Origin: Deinococcus puniceus
GTDB taxonomy: Bacteria; Deinococcota; Deinococci; Deinococcales; Deinococcaceae
Direction of reading: 5' to 3'
NCBI RefSeq assembly: GCF_001644565.1
Contig: NZ_CP011387.1
Span: 237,001 to 301,000, forward strand
Length of the DNA stretch: 64,000 nucleotides
Shown: piece after piece, positions 27,438 through 35,544 of the stretch
How the letters are laid out: the number at the start of each line of letters is the position of its first letter
Numbering within the stretch: the stretch's first letter is position 1
The notes under the pieces: model-generated
What the model was told of the DNA's origin: nothing
What the model saw: only the letters and a program-made list of their open reading frames with translations
Databases searched by the model: none
Translations under genes and position numbers: made by a program

Positions 27438-28084
27438 CTGACCCCCGTATCTATCCTATGCGTCTTTACGGCGATCCGGTGCTGCGGCGCAAAGCCCGTG
27501 TGCTGAAGCCGGATGAGCGCCTGACGGTGCCGGGCTTTGATACCCAGTCGCTGCGAGAAGTGGCCGATCAGATGCTGGAAACCATGTTTGAGCAGCGAGG
27601 CGTGGGGCTGGCCGCGCCGCAAGTGGGCCTGTCGGTGCGGCTGTTCGTGGCCGTGGAATACGAGGACGACGAGGAAGAAAACGAGGGCGGCGAGGACAAT
27701 CTGCGGTCAAAGGTGCTGCGCGACTTCGTGATGATCAACCCCGTGATGAGTGTGATCGACAAGAAAAAAGACCGTTCTTATCAGGAAGGGTGCCTGAGCA
27801 TTCCCGGCATCTACGAGGAAGGCGTGCCGCGTGCCCGCGCTGTACAGGTGCGTTACACCGATCTGGACGGCAAAGAGCGCACCATTGAGGCCGACGATTA
27901 CTTGGCGCGAGTCTTCCAGCACGAGATGGATCATCTGGACGGCGTGTTGTTCCTAGACCATCTGCCCGCCGAGATCATGGAAGACCACCGCAAGGCACTG
28001 ACAGGCCTGCAACGCCAGTCCAAAACCTTCCTGAACGATCTGGCGGAACACGAGCGGCGCAGGCAACTGGAGCGGCTGGGTTGA
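27434..28084 (+). CDS. def: Peptide deformylase
   Basis: 216 residues; removes formyl from nascent proteins. The three metal motifs are complete: GVGLAAPQVGL, EGCLSIPG and HEMDHLDGVLF. There is an acidic insert (EDDEEENEGGEDN) between motif 1 and 2, common in Deinococcus-Thermus deformylases. The ATG at 27434 is chosen because the product then starts as in relatives; 27419 is the alternative. The fmt start overlaps the stop (TTGA). Confidence 0.94.
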   Translation: MTDPRIYPMRLYGDPVLRRKARVLKPDERLTVPGFDTQSLREVADQMLETMFEQRGVGLAAPQVGLSVRLFVAVEYEDDEEENEGGEDNLRSKVLRDFVMINPVMSVIDKKKDRSYQEGCLSIPGIYEEGVPRARAVQVRYTDLDGKERTIEADDYLARVFQHEMDHLDGVLFLDHLPAEIMEDHRKALTGLQRQSKTFLNDLAEHERRRQLERLG

Positions 28085-29028
28085 CCAGTCCTGATCGCCC
28101 CCGCGTGGCGTTCTTCGGATCGCCCGCCTTTGCGCTGCCCGTGCTGGACGCCATTCGTGCCGAGTTTGAAGTGGTGCTGGTGGTGGCCCAGCCCGACAAA
28201 CCGGTGGGGCGCGGCCTGAAGCTGACGCCGCCGCCGGTGGCCGCCCACGCCGCCGTGCTGAGGCTGCCGCTGGCGCAACCCCGCAAGCTGCGCGGTAATG
28301 CCGCCTTTGAAGCCCAACTGCGTGAGTGCGGGGCCGATGTCGCCGTGACCTGCGCTTACGGCAAAATCCTGCCGGGATCGCTGCTGGCCGTGCCCAGGCA
28401 CGGGTTTCTGAACACGCATACCAGTCTGCTGCCCGCCTACCGGGGCGCGGCCCCAATCCAGTGGGCGTTGATCCGGGGCGAAACGGTCACGGGAACCACC
28501 ATCATGCAAACCGACGAGGGCATGGACACGGGGCCTCTGCTGCGGCAAGAAGCCCTGCCTATCGCGCCCGACTGGACGGCGCTGGAGTTGGCCGATGCAC
28601 TGGCAACGCAGGCCGCCCGCCTGATCGTGTCGGCGCTGCATGACTTGCCCACCCTGATTCCCACTCCCCAAGACGACAGTCAAGCTACACACGCGCCCCT
28701 GTTGGTCAAAGAAGACGGCTTCGTGCGCTGGCAGGAGTCGGCGCAGGCCGTAGTCAACCGCCACCGGGGCGTGGCCGCGTGGCCGCAAACCACCGCGTTT
28801 GTGGGCGGCAGCCGCCTGAAACTGGCTGGCCTAACCGTCGTGGAAGGCGAAAACGGGGGAGAGGCAGGCCAGATTCTGCGGGCCGACGGTGACGCCCTGA
28901 TCGTGGCCTGCGGCGTGGGCGCGGTGCGAATTCAAACCCTTCAACCCGAAGCCCGCAAACCCCAAGCGGCGGCACAGTGGTGGCAGGCGCACGCCCGGTT
29001 TGAGCTGTGGGAACCCACGCACCCCTGA
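28081..29028 (+). CDS. fmt: Methionyl-tRNA formyltransferase
   Basis: 315 residues. RVAFFGSPAFALPVLDAI at the N-terminus, TCAYGKILPGSLL, HTSLLPAYRGAAPIQWALI (Asn-His-Asp site region with SLLPxYRG) and TTIMQTDEGMDTGP are the family motifs; in the first of these the expected Asn of NxHxS is in LNTHTSLL. TTG start overlapping the def stop. It forms the usual def-fmt pair. Confidence 0.95.
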   Translation: MTSPDRPRVAFFGSPAFALPVLDAIRAEFEVVLVVAQPDKPVGRGLKLTPPPVAAHAAVLRLPLAQPRKLRGNAAFEAQLRECGADVAVTCAYGKILPGSLLAVPRHGFLNTHTSLLPAYRGAAPIQWALIRGETVTGTTIMQTDEGMDTGPLLRQEALPIAPDWTALELADALATQAARLIVSALHDLPTLIPTPQDDSQATHAPLLVKEDGFVRWQESAQAVVNRHRGVAAWPQTTAFVGGSRLKLAGLTVVEGENGGEAGQILRADGDALIVACGVGAVRIQTLQPEARKPQAAAQWWQAHARFELWEPTHP

Positions 29029-29044
29029 GGCCGTACTCTACAGC

Positions 29045-29671
29045 GTGACCTCCTTGCCCGCCGCGCAGTATCCGCTCACCCTGCAATTCAAGTTCAGCCT
29101 CTTTACCGAACTGCGCGTCACGGGCGCGGGCGGGGAACTCGTGGCGGTGGTGAAGGAAAAGACCTTCAGTATCCGCGACGAGGTGAAGGTATTTGCCGAC
29201 GAGGGCCGCACCCGCCAGATCTACGGCATGCGGGCGCAGGGGCTGATGGCCGGGGCGCTGGACTGGCGGGCCAAGCGCCTGATTCGCCGCGTAGACGGCA
29301 GCGATGTGGGGGCGCTTCAGGCTCAGGGCATGCGAACCATGTGGGCGGCCAGTTACGAACTGCTGGACGCGCCGGGCCATGTAGCCTTCACCATCCGCGA
29401 CGATCAGCCGTGGATGGGCATCATCGAGGGCGTCATCGGGGCCATTCCGTTCATCGGTGACCTGATCGCTATGGGCTTCGATTACCTGATCAATCCCACC
29501 TACACCGTCACCGATGCGGGCGGGCAGCCCACTCTGCGCGTTCGCAAACGCCGCAGCCTGTTTTCGCGCCGCTTTGTGGTGGAGGCGCTGCGTCCCGTGC
29601 AGCCGCCAGAAGAAGAGTTGCTGACGCTGGGGCTGGTGCAGCTGGTACTGCGCGAGCGCGAGCGGGGGTAA
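29045..29671 (+). CDS. LURP-one-related (LOR/tubby-like) protein
   Basis: 208 residues. TLQFKFSLFTELRVTGAGGEL and VVKEKTFSIRDEVKVFADEG at the N-terminus and the LRVRKRRSLFSRRFVVEA segment near the C-terminus are a beta-strand pattern like LOR/DUF567 proteins. A hydrophobic stretch GIIEGVIGAIPFIGDLIAMGF (about 128-148) could be a membrane-binding hairpin. The GTG at 29045 is chosen; TACTCT lies 5 nt upstream. Function unknown; members are membrane-associated in plants and scramblase-like. Confidence 0.75.
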   Translation: MTSLPAAQYPLTLQFKFSLFTELRVTGAGGELVAVVKEKTFSIRDEVKVFADEGRTRQIYGMRAQGLMAGALDWRAKRLIRRVDGSDVGALQAQGMRTMWAASYELLDAPGHVAFTIRDDQPWMGIIEGVIGAIPFIGDLIAMGFDYLINPTYTVTDAGGQPTLRVRKRRSLFSRRFVVEALRPVQPPEEELLTLGLVQLVLRERERG

Positions 29672-29705
29672 AGGGGTTGTAGGACATAGGGTGTAAGGCA
29701 AACAG

Positions 29706-29743
29706 AAGGCCAGCCAAACATTATGAATAGCTGGCCTTGTTTT
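29706..29743. terminator. Bidirectional terminator
   Basis: Perfect 9-bp stem AAGGCCAGC/GCTGGCCTT with a T-rich tail on the plus strand. It separates the LOR-like gene from the convergent antiporter gene. Confidence 0.85.
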
Positions 29744-29751
29744 GCTAATGC

Positions 29752-31020
29752 CTACACCCCAGTGTCCACATCCTTCTCCCCAGTTCCCGCCACCGCTCGG
29801 CGCACCACCGGCATGATCGTCAGGCCCTGCACGGCAATCGTAAACAGCACCACCGCATACGTGGCCGTGACCAAGAGCGAGCGATCCGGGCTGTCGGGCA
29901 GGCCCAGCACGAGGCTGATGGCGATGCCGCCGCGCAGGCCGCCCCACGTGAGCAGCCGCGCCGTGTACGCGCCGTAGCCATCGCGCCGCCGCACAAAATG
30001 AAACGGAATGATCACGCTGATCCAGCGGGCCGCCAGTGAAACCACGATCAGCAGCAGGCTGGCCAGCACCTGCACCCCCGTCACGTCGGTCAGCAGTACA
30101 TCAAGCCCGATAAAGGCGAACAGCACGATGTTCAGCACCTGATCCAGCGTTTCCCAAAAGCCTTCCACATACTCGAACGTGTGGGCGGTAAAAATCTCGT
30201 GCTTGAAGGCGGAGATGATTAGGCCCGCCACCACCATCGCCAGCGGCCCGCTGATGCCCAGCGACGCGGCCAGCACGTAGCCACCGATCACGAGGGCCAG
30301 CGTCAGCAGCACTTCCACGGCGTGTGATTCGATGGTTTTGAGCATGGCGTAGCCGATGCCGCCCAGCGCCGCTCCCAGCAGCACGCCGCCGCCCGCTTCT
30401 TTCACGAACAGGGTCAGTGCCCCCAGTGCAGTTGGGGCGGTATGGGAATCGCCTATTCCGGCCAGTCCCGCAATGACCAGAAAAATAACCACGCCCACAC
30501 CGTCGTTGAACAGGCTTTCTCCGGCGATCAGGGTTTCGATGCGTTTAGGAACTTTGGCCCGCTTCAGCAAATCCAGCACGGCCACCGGGTCAGTGGGGCT
30601 GATGAGTGCACCGAACAGCAGCGCCCACAGCAGCGGCACGCCGAGGCCCAGCGCCCCGAAGATGCCGTAGGCGGCGAAGCCGATCAGGAAGGTGCTGATG
30701 ATGGTACTCACCACCGCCAAGGTCAGGATGCTGCTCCGCTGCTTCAGCATTTGGCGGGCGTCAAGGCCCAGTGCCCCGGCAAACAGCAGAATGCTCAGAA
30801 TGCCGTTCAGCACGAATTCTGTAAAGTTCAGCGTCTCGAGGAGTTCGGACGCCCAACTGCGTGCCCCGCCGATGCCGAAGCTGTCTAGGACGATCAGAAT
30901 GATGCTGGCGAGTGCGCCCGCCAAAGTGACACCCACCGTCGTCGGGAACTTGAAGAAGCGTTCGTTGAGGTAGGCCAGCACCGCCGTGACGCTCAGCAAC
31001 ACCGCGAATGCCGTCAACAT
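29752..31020 (-). CDS. CPA1-family sodium/proton antiporter
   Basis: 422 residues with about 12 transmembrane helices. The transport core is intact: ALISPTDPVAVLDLL, ESLFNDGVGVVIFL (the ND motif) and LGISGPLAMVVAGL, ending with LLTWGGLRGGIAISLVLGLP. It exchanges Na+ or K+ for protons at the inner membrane and helps with pH and salt. The C-terminal tail is short. The start at 31020 has no ribosome site; an internal start is possible but would cut TM1. Confidence 0.92.
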   Translation of the reverse strand: MLTAFAVLLSVTAVLAYLNERFFKFPTTVGVTLAGALASIILIVLDSFGIGGARSWASELLETLNFTEFVLNGILSILLFAGALGLDARQMLKQRSSILTLAVVSTIISTFLIGFAAYGIFGALGLGVPLLWALLFGALISPTDPVAVLDLLKRAKVPKRIETLIAGESLFNDGVGVVIFLVIAGLAGIGDSHTAPTALGALTLFVKEAGGGVLLGAALGGIGYAMLKTIESHAVEVLLTLALVIGGYVLAASLGISGPLAMVVAGLIISAFKHEIFTAHTFEYVEGFWETLDQVLNIVLFAFIGLDVLLTDVTGVQVLASLLLIVVSLAARWISVIIPFHFVRRRDGYGAYTARLLTWGGLRGGIAISLVLGLPDSPDRSLLVTATYAVVLFTIAVQGLTIMPVVRRAVAGTGEKDVDTGV

Positions 31021-31228
31021 AGAACCGCCACACGCACCGTCCTGCTCATAAGGCCACCTGAATCATAGGGGCTACTGTAGAGGACGCGCTGCCTGCCAGT
31101 GCCGCCCTCATCTGAGCCGCAGACCTGAGAGCGGCAAAAAATCAGGCCCACCACATCCATCTGGCAGGCCCTCTCTGTTCATCTTCTTGTCTTTTCTGGG
31201 TTTATCTTTTCTGGCTTGGCAGCGGGGT

Positions 31229-31528
31229 TCAGTCCCGCTCGCGTTCCCGCTCCGCGTTCAGCATGGCCTGAAGCTGGGCTTGCCGCTGCCGCACGTAATC
31301 CTGATGAAAACGGGCTTCGTCCATCAGCTCGGTGCCCACGATCAGCTTGCCGGTGGCGAGTTCGCGCATGGCCTGAGTCACGAGGTTGTGCGTCTTCACG
31401 CGCTGCTCGGTGGGCAATACGCTGGGCGCACCCGAACGCAGTTGCAAGGCGCGTTTTGCCGTTACCACCGACAACCGGTACTTGCTGTCGGTCATCGAGA
31501 GCAATTTATCAATGTCTTTTTCTGCCAT
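31229..31528 (-). CDS. rpoZ: RNA polymerase omega subunit
   Basis: 99 residues. MAEKDIDKLLSMTDSKYRL and VVTAKRALQLRSG at the N-terminus match omega, with an N-terminal helix and the conserved AKRA segment; KTHNLVTQAMRELATGKL follows. AGGGG lies about 8 nt before the ATG at 31528. The C-terminal part is rich in Gln, Arg and Glu. A short in-frame upstream start exists but the ribosome site favours this one. Confidence 0.9.
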   Translation of the reverse strand: MAEKDIDKLLSMTDSKYRLSVVTAKRALQLRSGAPSVLPTEQRVKTHNLVTQAMRELATGKLIVGTELMDEARFHQDYVRQRQAQLQAMLNAERERERD

Positions 31529-31680
31529 ACTCCACACCCCTTTTGTCACCTGCGCCGCCCCCTTGTACCTGCACGGGTGCGGCAGCCAGACATTCAGCCA
31601 GTCAGTCTAGCCTGCCGCAGCCGGGAAGGGCAATCTGCGAAGGCACGTTTGGGGGGCGGGGTGGTGTTGGCGGTTTGGTA

Positions 31681-31797
31681 GGCGGTCTAAGGGTCGAAGG
31701 GTCAAAGAACAGGGTGCAGCATCGGCTCAGGCTGGTGCTTTGCTTGCTGTAGCGGTGACGCAGCTCACGCCCTTGACCCTCCTCAGACCCTCAGCCG
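31681..31797. repeat. Inverted pair of CTAAGGGTC-type repeats
   Basis: GTCTAAGGGTCGAAGGGTCA (31682 on) faces CCCTTGACCCTCCTCAGACC (31770 on), about 70 bp apart, as in the purC copy. Confidence 0.6.
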
Positions 31798-31823
31798 CCC
31801 TTCCCTCCAGCTTGAACTCGGTC

Positions 31824-31829
31824 TAAACT
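31824..31829 (+). promoter_or_regulatory. Candidate leaderless -10 box
   Basis: TAAACT ends 7 nt before the ATG at 31837 of the DinB-like gene. Confidence 0.5.
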
Positions 31830-31836
31830 GGTCGCC

Positions 31837-32382
31837 ATGACCGACAATTCAGCCAGCCTTCAAGACCAGCAGGCCGAGCAGCGCCAATTGCTGCGGGCTT
31901 TCGCCCCCACGCCCACCGAGGTGCAGGTTCGGCTAGAGCGCGAGCTGGACGCCTTTGAACGGGTTGTGGAAGCTGTGCAGCCGCACTGGAACACCACGCT
32001 ACCGGGGCGGGAGTGGACGGCGGCGCAGGAAAGCGATCACATCATCCGCGTGAATGCGGGCACGGCCAAAATCGCGGCCCTGCTGCTGTCCGACAAGCCG
32101 CTGCGCCCCACCGACCAGACCCCCGGCGTGATGGTGGACGGCAAACGGAAAGCTCCGGCTGGCCTAGAACCCGGCCCCGATCAAGCTTGGGCCGACCTGA
32201 GCGCCGCGCACGCCCAGACCCGCGCCGCCCTGCTGCACGCCGCCGCCCACGCCTCCGAAACCTCTGACCGCACCTACTTCCACCCGTATATGGGCCAACT
32301 CACGGCGCTGGAATGGCTGAAGATGGCCGCCCTGCACATGCGCCAGCACCGCAAGCAACTGGAAGCGTTGGCGCGAGGTTGA
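31837..32382 (+). CDS. DinB-superfamily protein
   Basis: 181 residues with a DinB-like four-helix layout. A first metal histidine candidate is ESDHIIRVN near residue 66, and the C-terminal pair is ALHMRQHRKQLEAL. A central PTDQTPGVMVDGKRKAP loop binds the helices. The usual thiol transferase role is not proven. It is a single-gene unit with a leaderless promoter, between rpoZ and surE. Confidence 0.8.
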   Translation: MTDNSASLQDQQAEQRQLLRAFAPTPTEVQVRLERELDAFERVVEAVQPHWNTTLPGREWTAAQESDHIIRVNAGTAKIAALLLSDKPLRPTDQTPGVMVDGKRKAPAGLEPGPDQAWADLSAAHAQTRAALLHAAAHASETSDRTYFHPYMGQLTALEWLKMAALHMRQHRKQLEALARG

Positions 32383-32389
32383 TGCTGTT

Positions 32390-32450
32390 GTCCTCCCCTC
32401 TAAGGGGGGGCATTGCGCCAGCAGCGGGGGGTTGACACGCGGCTCCAACG
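32390..32450. repeat. GC-rich palindromic intergenic repeat, copy 5
   Basis: CCTCCCCTCTAAGGGGGGGC, ATTGCGCCAGCAGCGGGGGG and TTGACACGCGGC. The tail is the same as that of the copy at 20045. Confidence 0.7.
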
Positions 32451-32454
32451 CCCC

Positions 32455-33249
32455 CTACCTCCCCACCACCTCTGCTCCCAGCGCAGGCAAATACCCCTCC
32501 ACTTCGGCCATCAGGTCGCGGGCGGTCAGGTCTAGGCGCACTGGCGTGACGCTGATGCACCCGGCGTGTACCGCGCCGTAATCGGTGGTGATGTCGGCGG
32601 CGTCGGCGGCGCGGCTTGTTCCGGCCACCCAGTGATACTCGCGGCCTTCGGGATCGGTGCGGGTCACGATGCTGTCTTCCCAGCGGTGATCGCCCACGCG
32701 CGTCACGCGCACGCCGCCAAAGTCTCGGGCCGGAAAGTTCACGTTCAGCAGCGTGCGGGGCGGCAGGCCGCGTGACAGCACCTCGCGGGCCAGTCGGGCG
32801 GCGTAGGCGGCGCTGGCCCCAAAATCGTACTCGCCCTGCGCCGTGGCCTGCTGACTGAAAGCGAGAGAGGGGATGCCCAGCGCCATCGCTTCTATGGCCG
32901 CCGCCACCGTGCCGGAATGGGTCAAGTCGTCGCCCAGATTGGGGCCGAGATTGATCCCGCTGACCACCAGATCGGGCCGCCCGCGCAGGTGCACGCCCAG
33001 CACCACGCAGTCGGCGGGGGTGCCGTCGACTCGGTAGGCCGGAATATCGCCAAAGCCTGCCGAGGCCGTGTGCTTGAAGCGCAGCGGGCGGCGAATGGTG
33101 ATGCCGTGCCCCACCGCCGACTGCTCCACATCGGGCGCGACCACCGTCACGTCGCCCAGTTCGGCCATCGCCAGAGCCAGCGCCTTGATACCGGGCGAGA
33201 AGATACCGTCGTCGTTGGCCACCAGAATAGATTTGCGTGCGGAAGTCAT
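32455..33249 (-). CDS. surE: 5'/3'-nucleotidase SurE
   Basis: 264 residues; a metal-dependent nucleotidase acting on nucleoside monophosphates, linked to stationary-phase survival. The metal ligands lie in ILVANDDGIFSPGI (DD), VEQSAVGHGITI (S), VSGINLGPNLGDD (N) and HSGTVAAAIEA. DGTPADCVVLG is also conserved. ATG at 33249 chosen by the family N-terminus and a TAGACT box 7 nt upstream. Confidence 0.95.
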   Translation of the reverse strand: MTSARKSILVANDDGIFSPGIKALALAMAELGDVTVVAPDVEQSAVGHGITIRRPLRFKHTASAGFGDIPAYRVDGTPADCVVLGVHLRGRPDLVVSGINLGPNLGDDLTHSGTVAAAIEAMALGIPSLAFSQQATAQGEYDFGASAAYAARLAREVLSRGLPPRTLLNVNFPARDFGGVRVTRVGDHRWEDSIVTRTDPEGREYHWVAGTSRAADAADITTDYGAVHAGCISVTPVRLDLTARDLMAEVEGYLPALGAEVVGR

Positions 33250-33256
33250 GGCAGGC

Positions 33257-33262
33257 AGTCTA
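33257..33262 (-). promoter_or_regulatory. Candidate leaderless -10 box of surE
   Basis: TAGACT on the minus strand, 7 nt before the ATG at 33249. Confidence 0.5.
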
Positions 33263-33532
33263 GCCGCCCTGTGAAGGGGCACGGTCACAGAAATCGCACT
33301 CGCAGGGCCTCGGCGGGGGCCGACTCGGCGCACCTGTGCTCTTTCCCACACTCCTGCCAAGCCACAACTTAGACCCCAAACTAAAGATCGGCTCAACCTT
33401 CATGAACGACGTGTCTGACGGTAAATTTACGTTCGTCTCACGGCGGGTCAACTACGATTGACTCTCTGTCCAAAGTGAGTGCTTGTGTGGGTGTATTTGC
33501 CTGTGGGCCTATATGCCTGTGGAGGAACCCCT

Positions 33533-34864
33533 ATGAACCGATGGTGGTGGCGGCCCCCGCTGATCTTGCTGACCCTTGCTCTCGCCGCCTGCGGGCAAAC
33601 GCCCGACTCAGGTCTGGACGCAGAATTGAACGCTCTGCCGCATGAGGGCCACTGGGCTTCCCCTTCCCGCCTCCAGCCGCAAGCCCTGATGCCCGACGGA
33701 CTCAATTCGCTGGCCCACGAGCGGGCAGTGGTGGCCACCAACGGCTGGGGGCCGATAGAGACAGACCGCAGCAATGGGCAGCAGGTGGGCGGCGACGGGC
33801 AACCGCTGACCCTGAACGGCGTCAGGTATGCCAAGGGCTACGGCGTTCACGCGCCCAGTGAACTGAAATACAACCTCGCCGGGCAAGACCGGGCCAGATG
33901 TGTGCGGTTTAAAGCTCAAGTTGGGCTGGACGACGCTGTGGGCGACCGGGGCAGCGCCGTGTTTCAGGTGTGGGGCGACACGGGCAAGCTGTTCGACAGC
34001 GGCCTGATGACCGGGGCCAGCGCCACCCAACAGGTCAGTGTGGACTTGCGCGGGCAATCGTCGGTGCGTCTGGTGGTCACCGATGGCGGCAACGGCAAAA
34101 GCTTCGATCATGCCGACTGGATCAGTCCGTCGCTCGTGTGCGTCCCCGACATCACGCTCAGCGCCCCGGCAGAAGTCAGCATCTATCAGGACACGCACGG
34201 CACTGTGCCGCTGACCACCGTCAACCACAGCCGATCTTTTCGGGGGAGTCTGACCTACACCATGCAGGCCAGCTACGACACCGCGCCGTATTTTCAGCTT
34301 AAAACCGCTGCGGCTCGCCTGACCGGAGCAGCCCAGCAGACAGACCAGTTGCGCGTGTATATGAACCGCCAGTACACCGACGACTCTTTTCCCGCCGAGC
34401 TGGTGGCGTGGTATGCCGGAGAAGAAGTGGCCCGCACGCCCCTGAGTCTGGTGCCGCTGGAACAGCAGATCACGGTGCAGTTTCCGGCCCTGCCGCTGGA
34501 GTTGCGGGTCGGGAAACCGGTGGTGGTCAGCGTGCCAGTTTCAGTGGTACCGGGCGGCGAAACCACGGGAGCCAGATTGTGGATGGGGCCAAACATCGGG
34601 CAGACCCCCGACTGGCTGACCGCCGAGGTCGTTGGCCGGGGAGAAACCCCCAAGCAGGGCGGGCAGATTCAGGTCAAGTTCACGGCCCTCCGCGACGCTT
34701 TTTCGGACGAACTGACCGAAACCGACGCGCAATTCCGGCTCTATGAGCAAAACTTCGTTCACCGTCATCCCATTCAGATCGGTACAGTCCCGGTGCGCCT
34801 GATTCCCGATGACGTGTGGGTGGGGATTCCGGTGCCGACGCCACTGCTGGGCAAACTGCCCTAA
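33533..34864 (+). CDS. Lipoprotein with NPCBM-type carbohydrate-binding domain
   Basis: 443 residues. The signal peptide ends with the lipobox LAACGQT, so the protein is lipid-anchored. Residues about 70-205 form an NPCBM domain (TNGWGPIETDRSNGQQ, GYGVHAPSELKYNL, FKAQVGLDDAVGDRGSAVFQVW, VRLVVTDGG and FDHADW), a beta-sandwich that binds glycans. The remaining part is beta-rich without a known catalytic motif. GGAGG stands 9 nt before the ATG. It probably binds envelope or environmental sugars. Confidence 0.85.
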   Translation: MNRWWWRPPLILLTLALAACGQTPDSGLDAELNALPHEGHWASPSRLQPQALMPDGLNSLAHERAVVATNGWGPIETDRSNGQQVGGDGQPLTLNGVRYAKGYGVHAPSELKYNLAGQDRARCVRFKAQVGLDDAVGDRGSAVFQVWGDTGKLFDSGLMTGASATQQVSVDLRGQSSVRLVVTDGGNGKSFDHADWISPSLVCVPDITLSAPAEVSIYQDTHGTVPLTTVNHSRSFRGSLTYTMQASYDTAPYFQLKTAAARLTGAAQQTDQLRVYMNRQYTDDSFPAELVAWYAGEEVARTPLSLVPLEQQITVQFPALPLELRVGKPVVVSVPVSVVPGGETTGARLWMGPNIGQTPDWLTAEVVGRGETPKQGGQIQVKFTALRDAFSDELTETDAQFRLYEQNFVHRHPIQIGTVPVRLIPDDVWVGIPVPTPLLGKLP

Positions 34865-34920
34865 ACGATGCGGCGTGACAGTGGCGCTGGAGCAGACACA
34901 AGCAGCAACACAGAGACACG

Positions 34921-34953
34921 AAAGCAGCCCCGGTTTGATGTCGGGGCTGCTTC
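34921..34953. terminator. Hairpin terminator between convergent genes
   Basis: Perfect 9-bp stem GCAGCCCCG/CGGGGCTGC (34924-34950) with TTT on the minus strand. It serves the small hydrophilic gene on the minus strand and the NPCBM gene on the plus strand. Confidence 0.75.
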
Positions 34954-34965
34954 GGGGACGACTCT

Positions 34966-35226
34966 TTAGTCGCTGGAGCGCGAGATCTCGGAGTTGCCCG
35001 CTGGCTGATCGCTGCCGCTCTGGACGTGTTCCTCTATGTAGTCGTCGGAGGCCTGTGCGCCGGGTTCACTCTTGGCCCCCCGCCCTGCACCCGCGCCCAT
35101 CTGCTCGGCTTCGGCGCTGCTGAGGCTCCCGGCGTCTGCCATCATATCGCCGGTGTCTGTGTTGGATTGGTCGGTAGTGGCTTGATCGGTGTTGGCTTGG
35201 TTGCGGTCACTGCTGCGGTCAGTCAT
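34966..35226 (-). CDS. Small hydrophilic disordered protein
   Basis: 86 residues, polar throughout, starting MTDRSSDRNQANTDQATT and rich in Ser, Asp, Gln and Gly, ending EISRSSD. AAGGAG stands 6 nt before the ATG at 35226, which fixes the start although other in-frame starts exist upstream. No hydrophobic core; probably unfolded. Similar in character to 6332-6589 and 38364-38579. Possible hydrophilin for desiccation protection, as inference only. Confidence 0.7.
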   Translation of the reverse strand: MTDRSSDRNQANTDQATTDQSNTDTGDMMADAGSLSSAEAEQMGAGAGRGAKSEPGAQASDDYIEEHVQSGSDQPAGNSEISRSSD

Positions 35227-35544
35227 GGTCATCTCCTTGAACGGGGAGGAATCCGCGATTTGGCCCATCCAAACGGCGCGTTCCACTCGGACTGAAGGCT
35301 TGAAGCATACGCGCAGGCTCCTGACTGGCTACGCGTGGTTACGAAACAATCAAGTCTGGATGCACCTTTTCTGAAGGGCGGGCCGCAGTGGACAGCCGCT
35401 GTGCAAAGTTCGACTTCCGGTCAGAGAGCATGTAGAATCGTTCACACCAACAGACCCTACCCACTTCATGAAGTCAGGTCAGACGGGCTTAATGAGCGCC
35501 ATGACAGTGTTTCTCACGCCCCTGCCGTTAAAGTGGGTGAATCC

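Noticed and set aside
31130..31228. Terminator after rpoZ
   Set aside because: There is a T run on the minus strand but no convincing stem before it.
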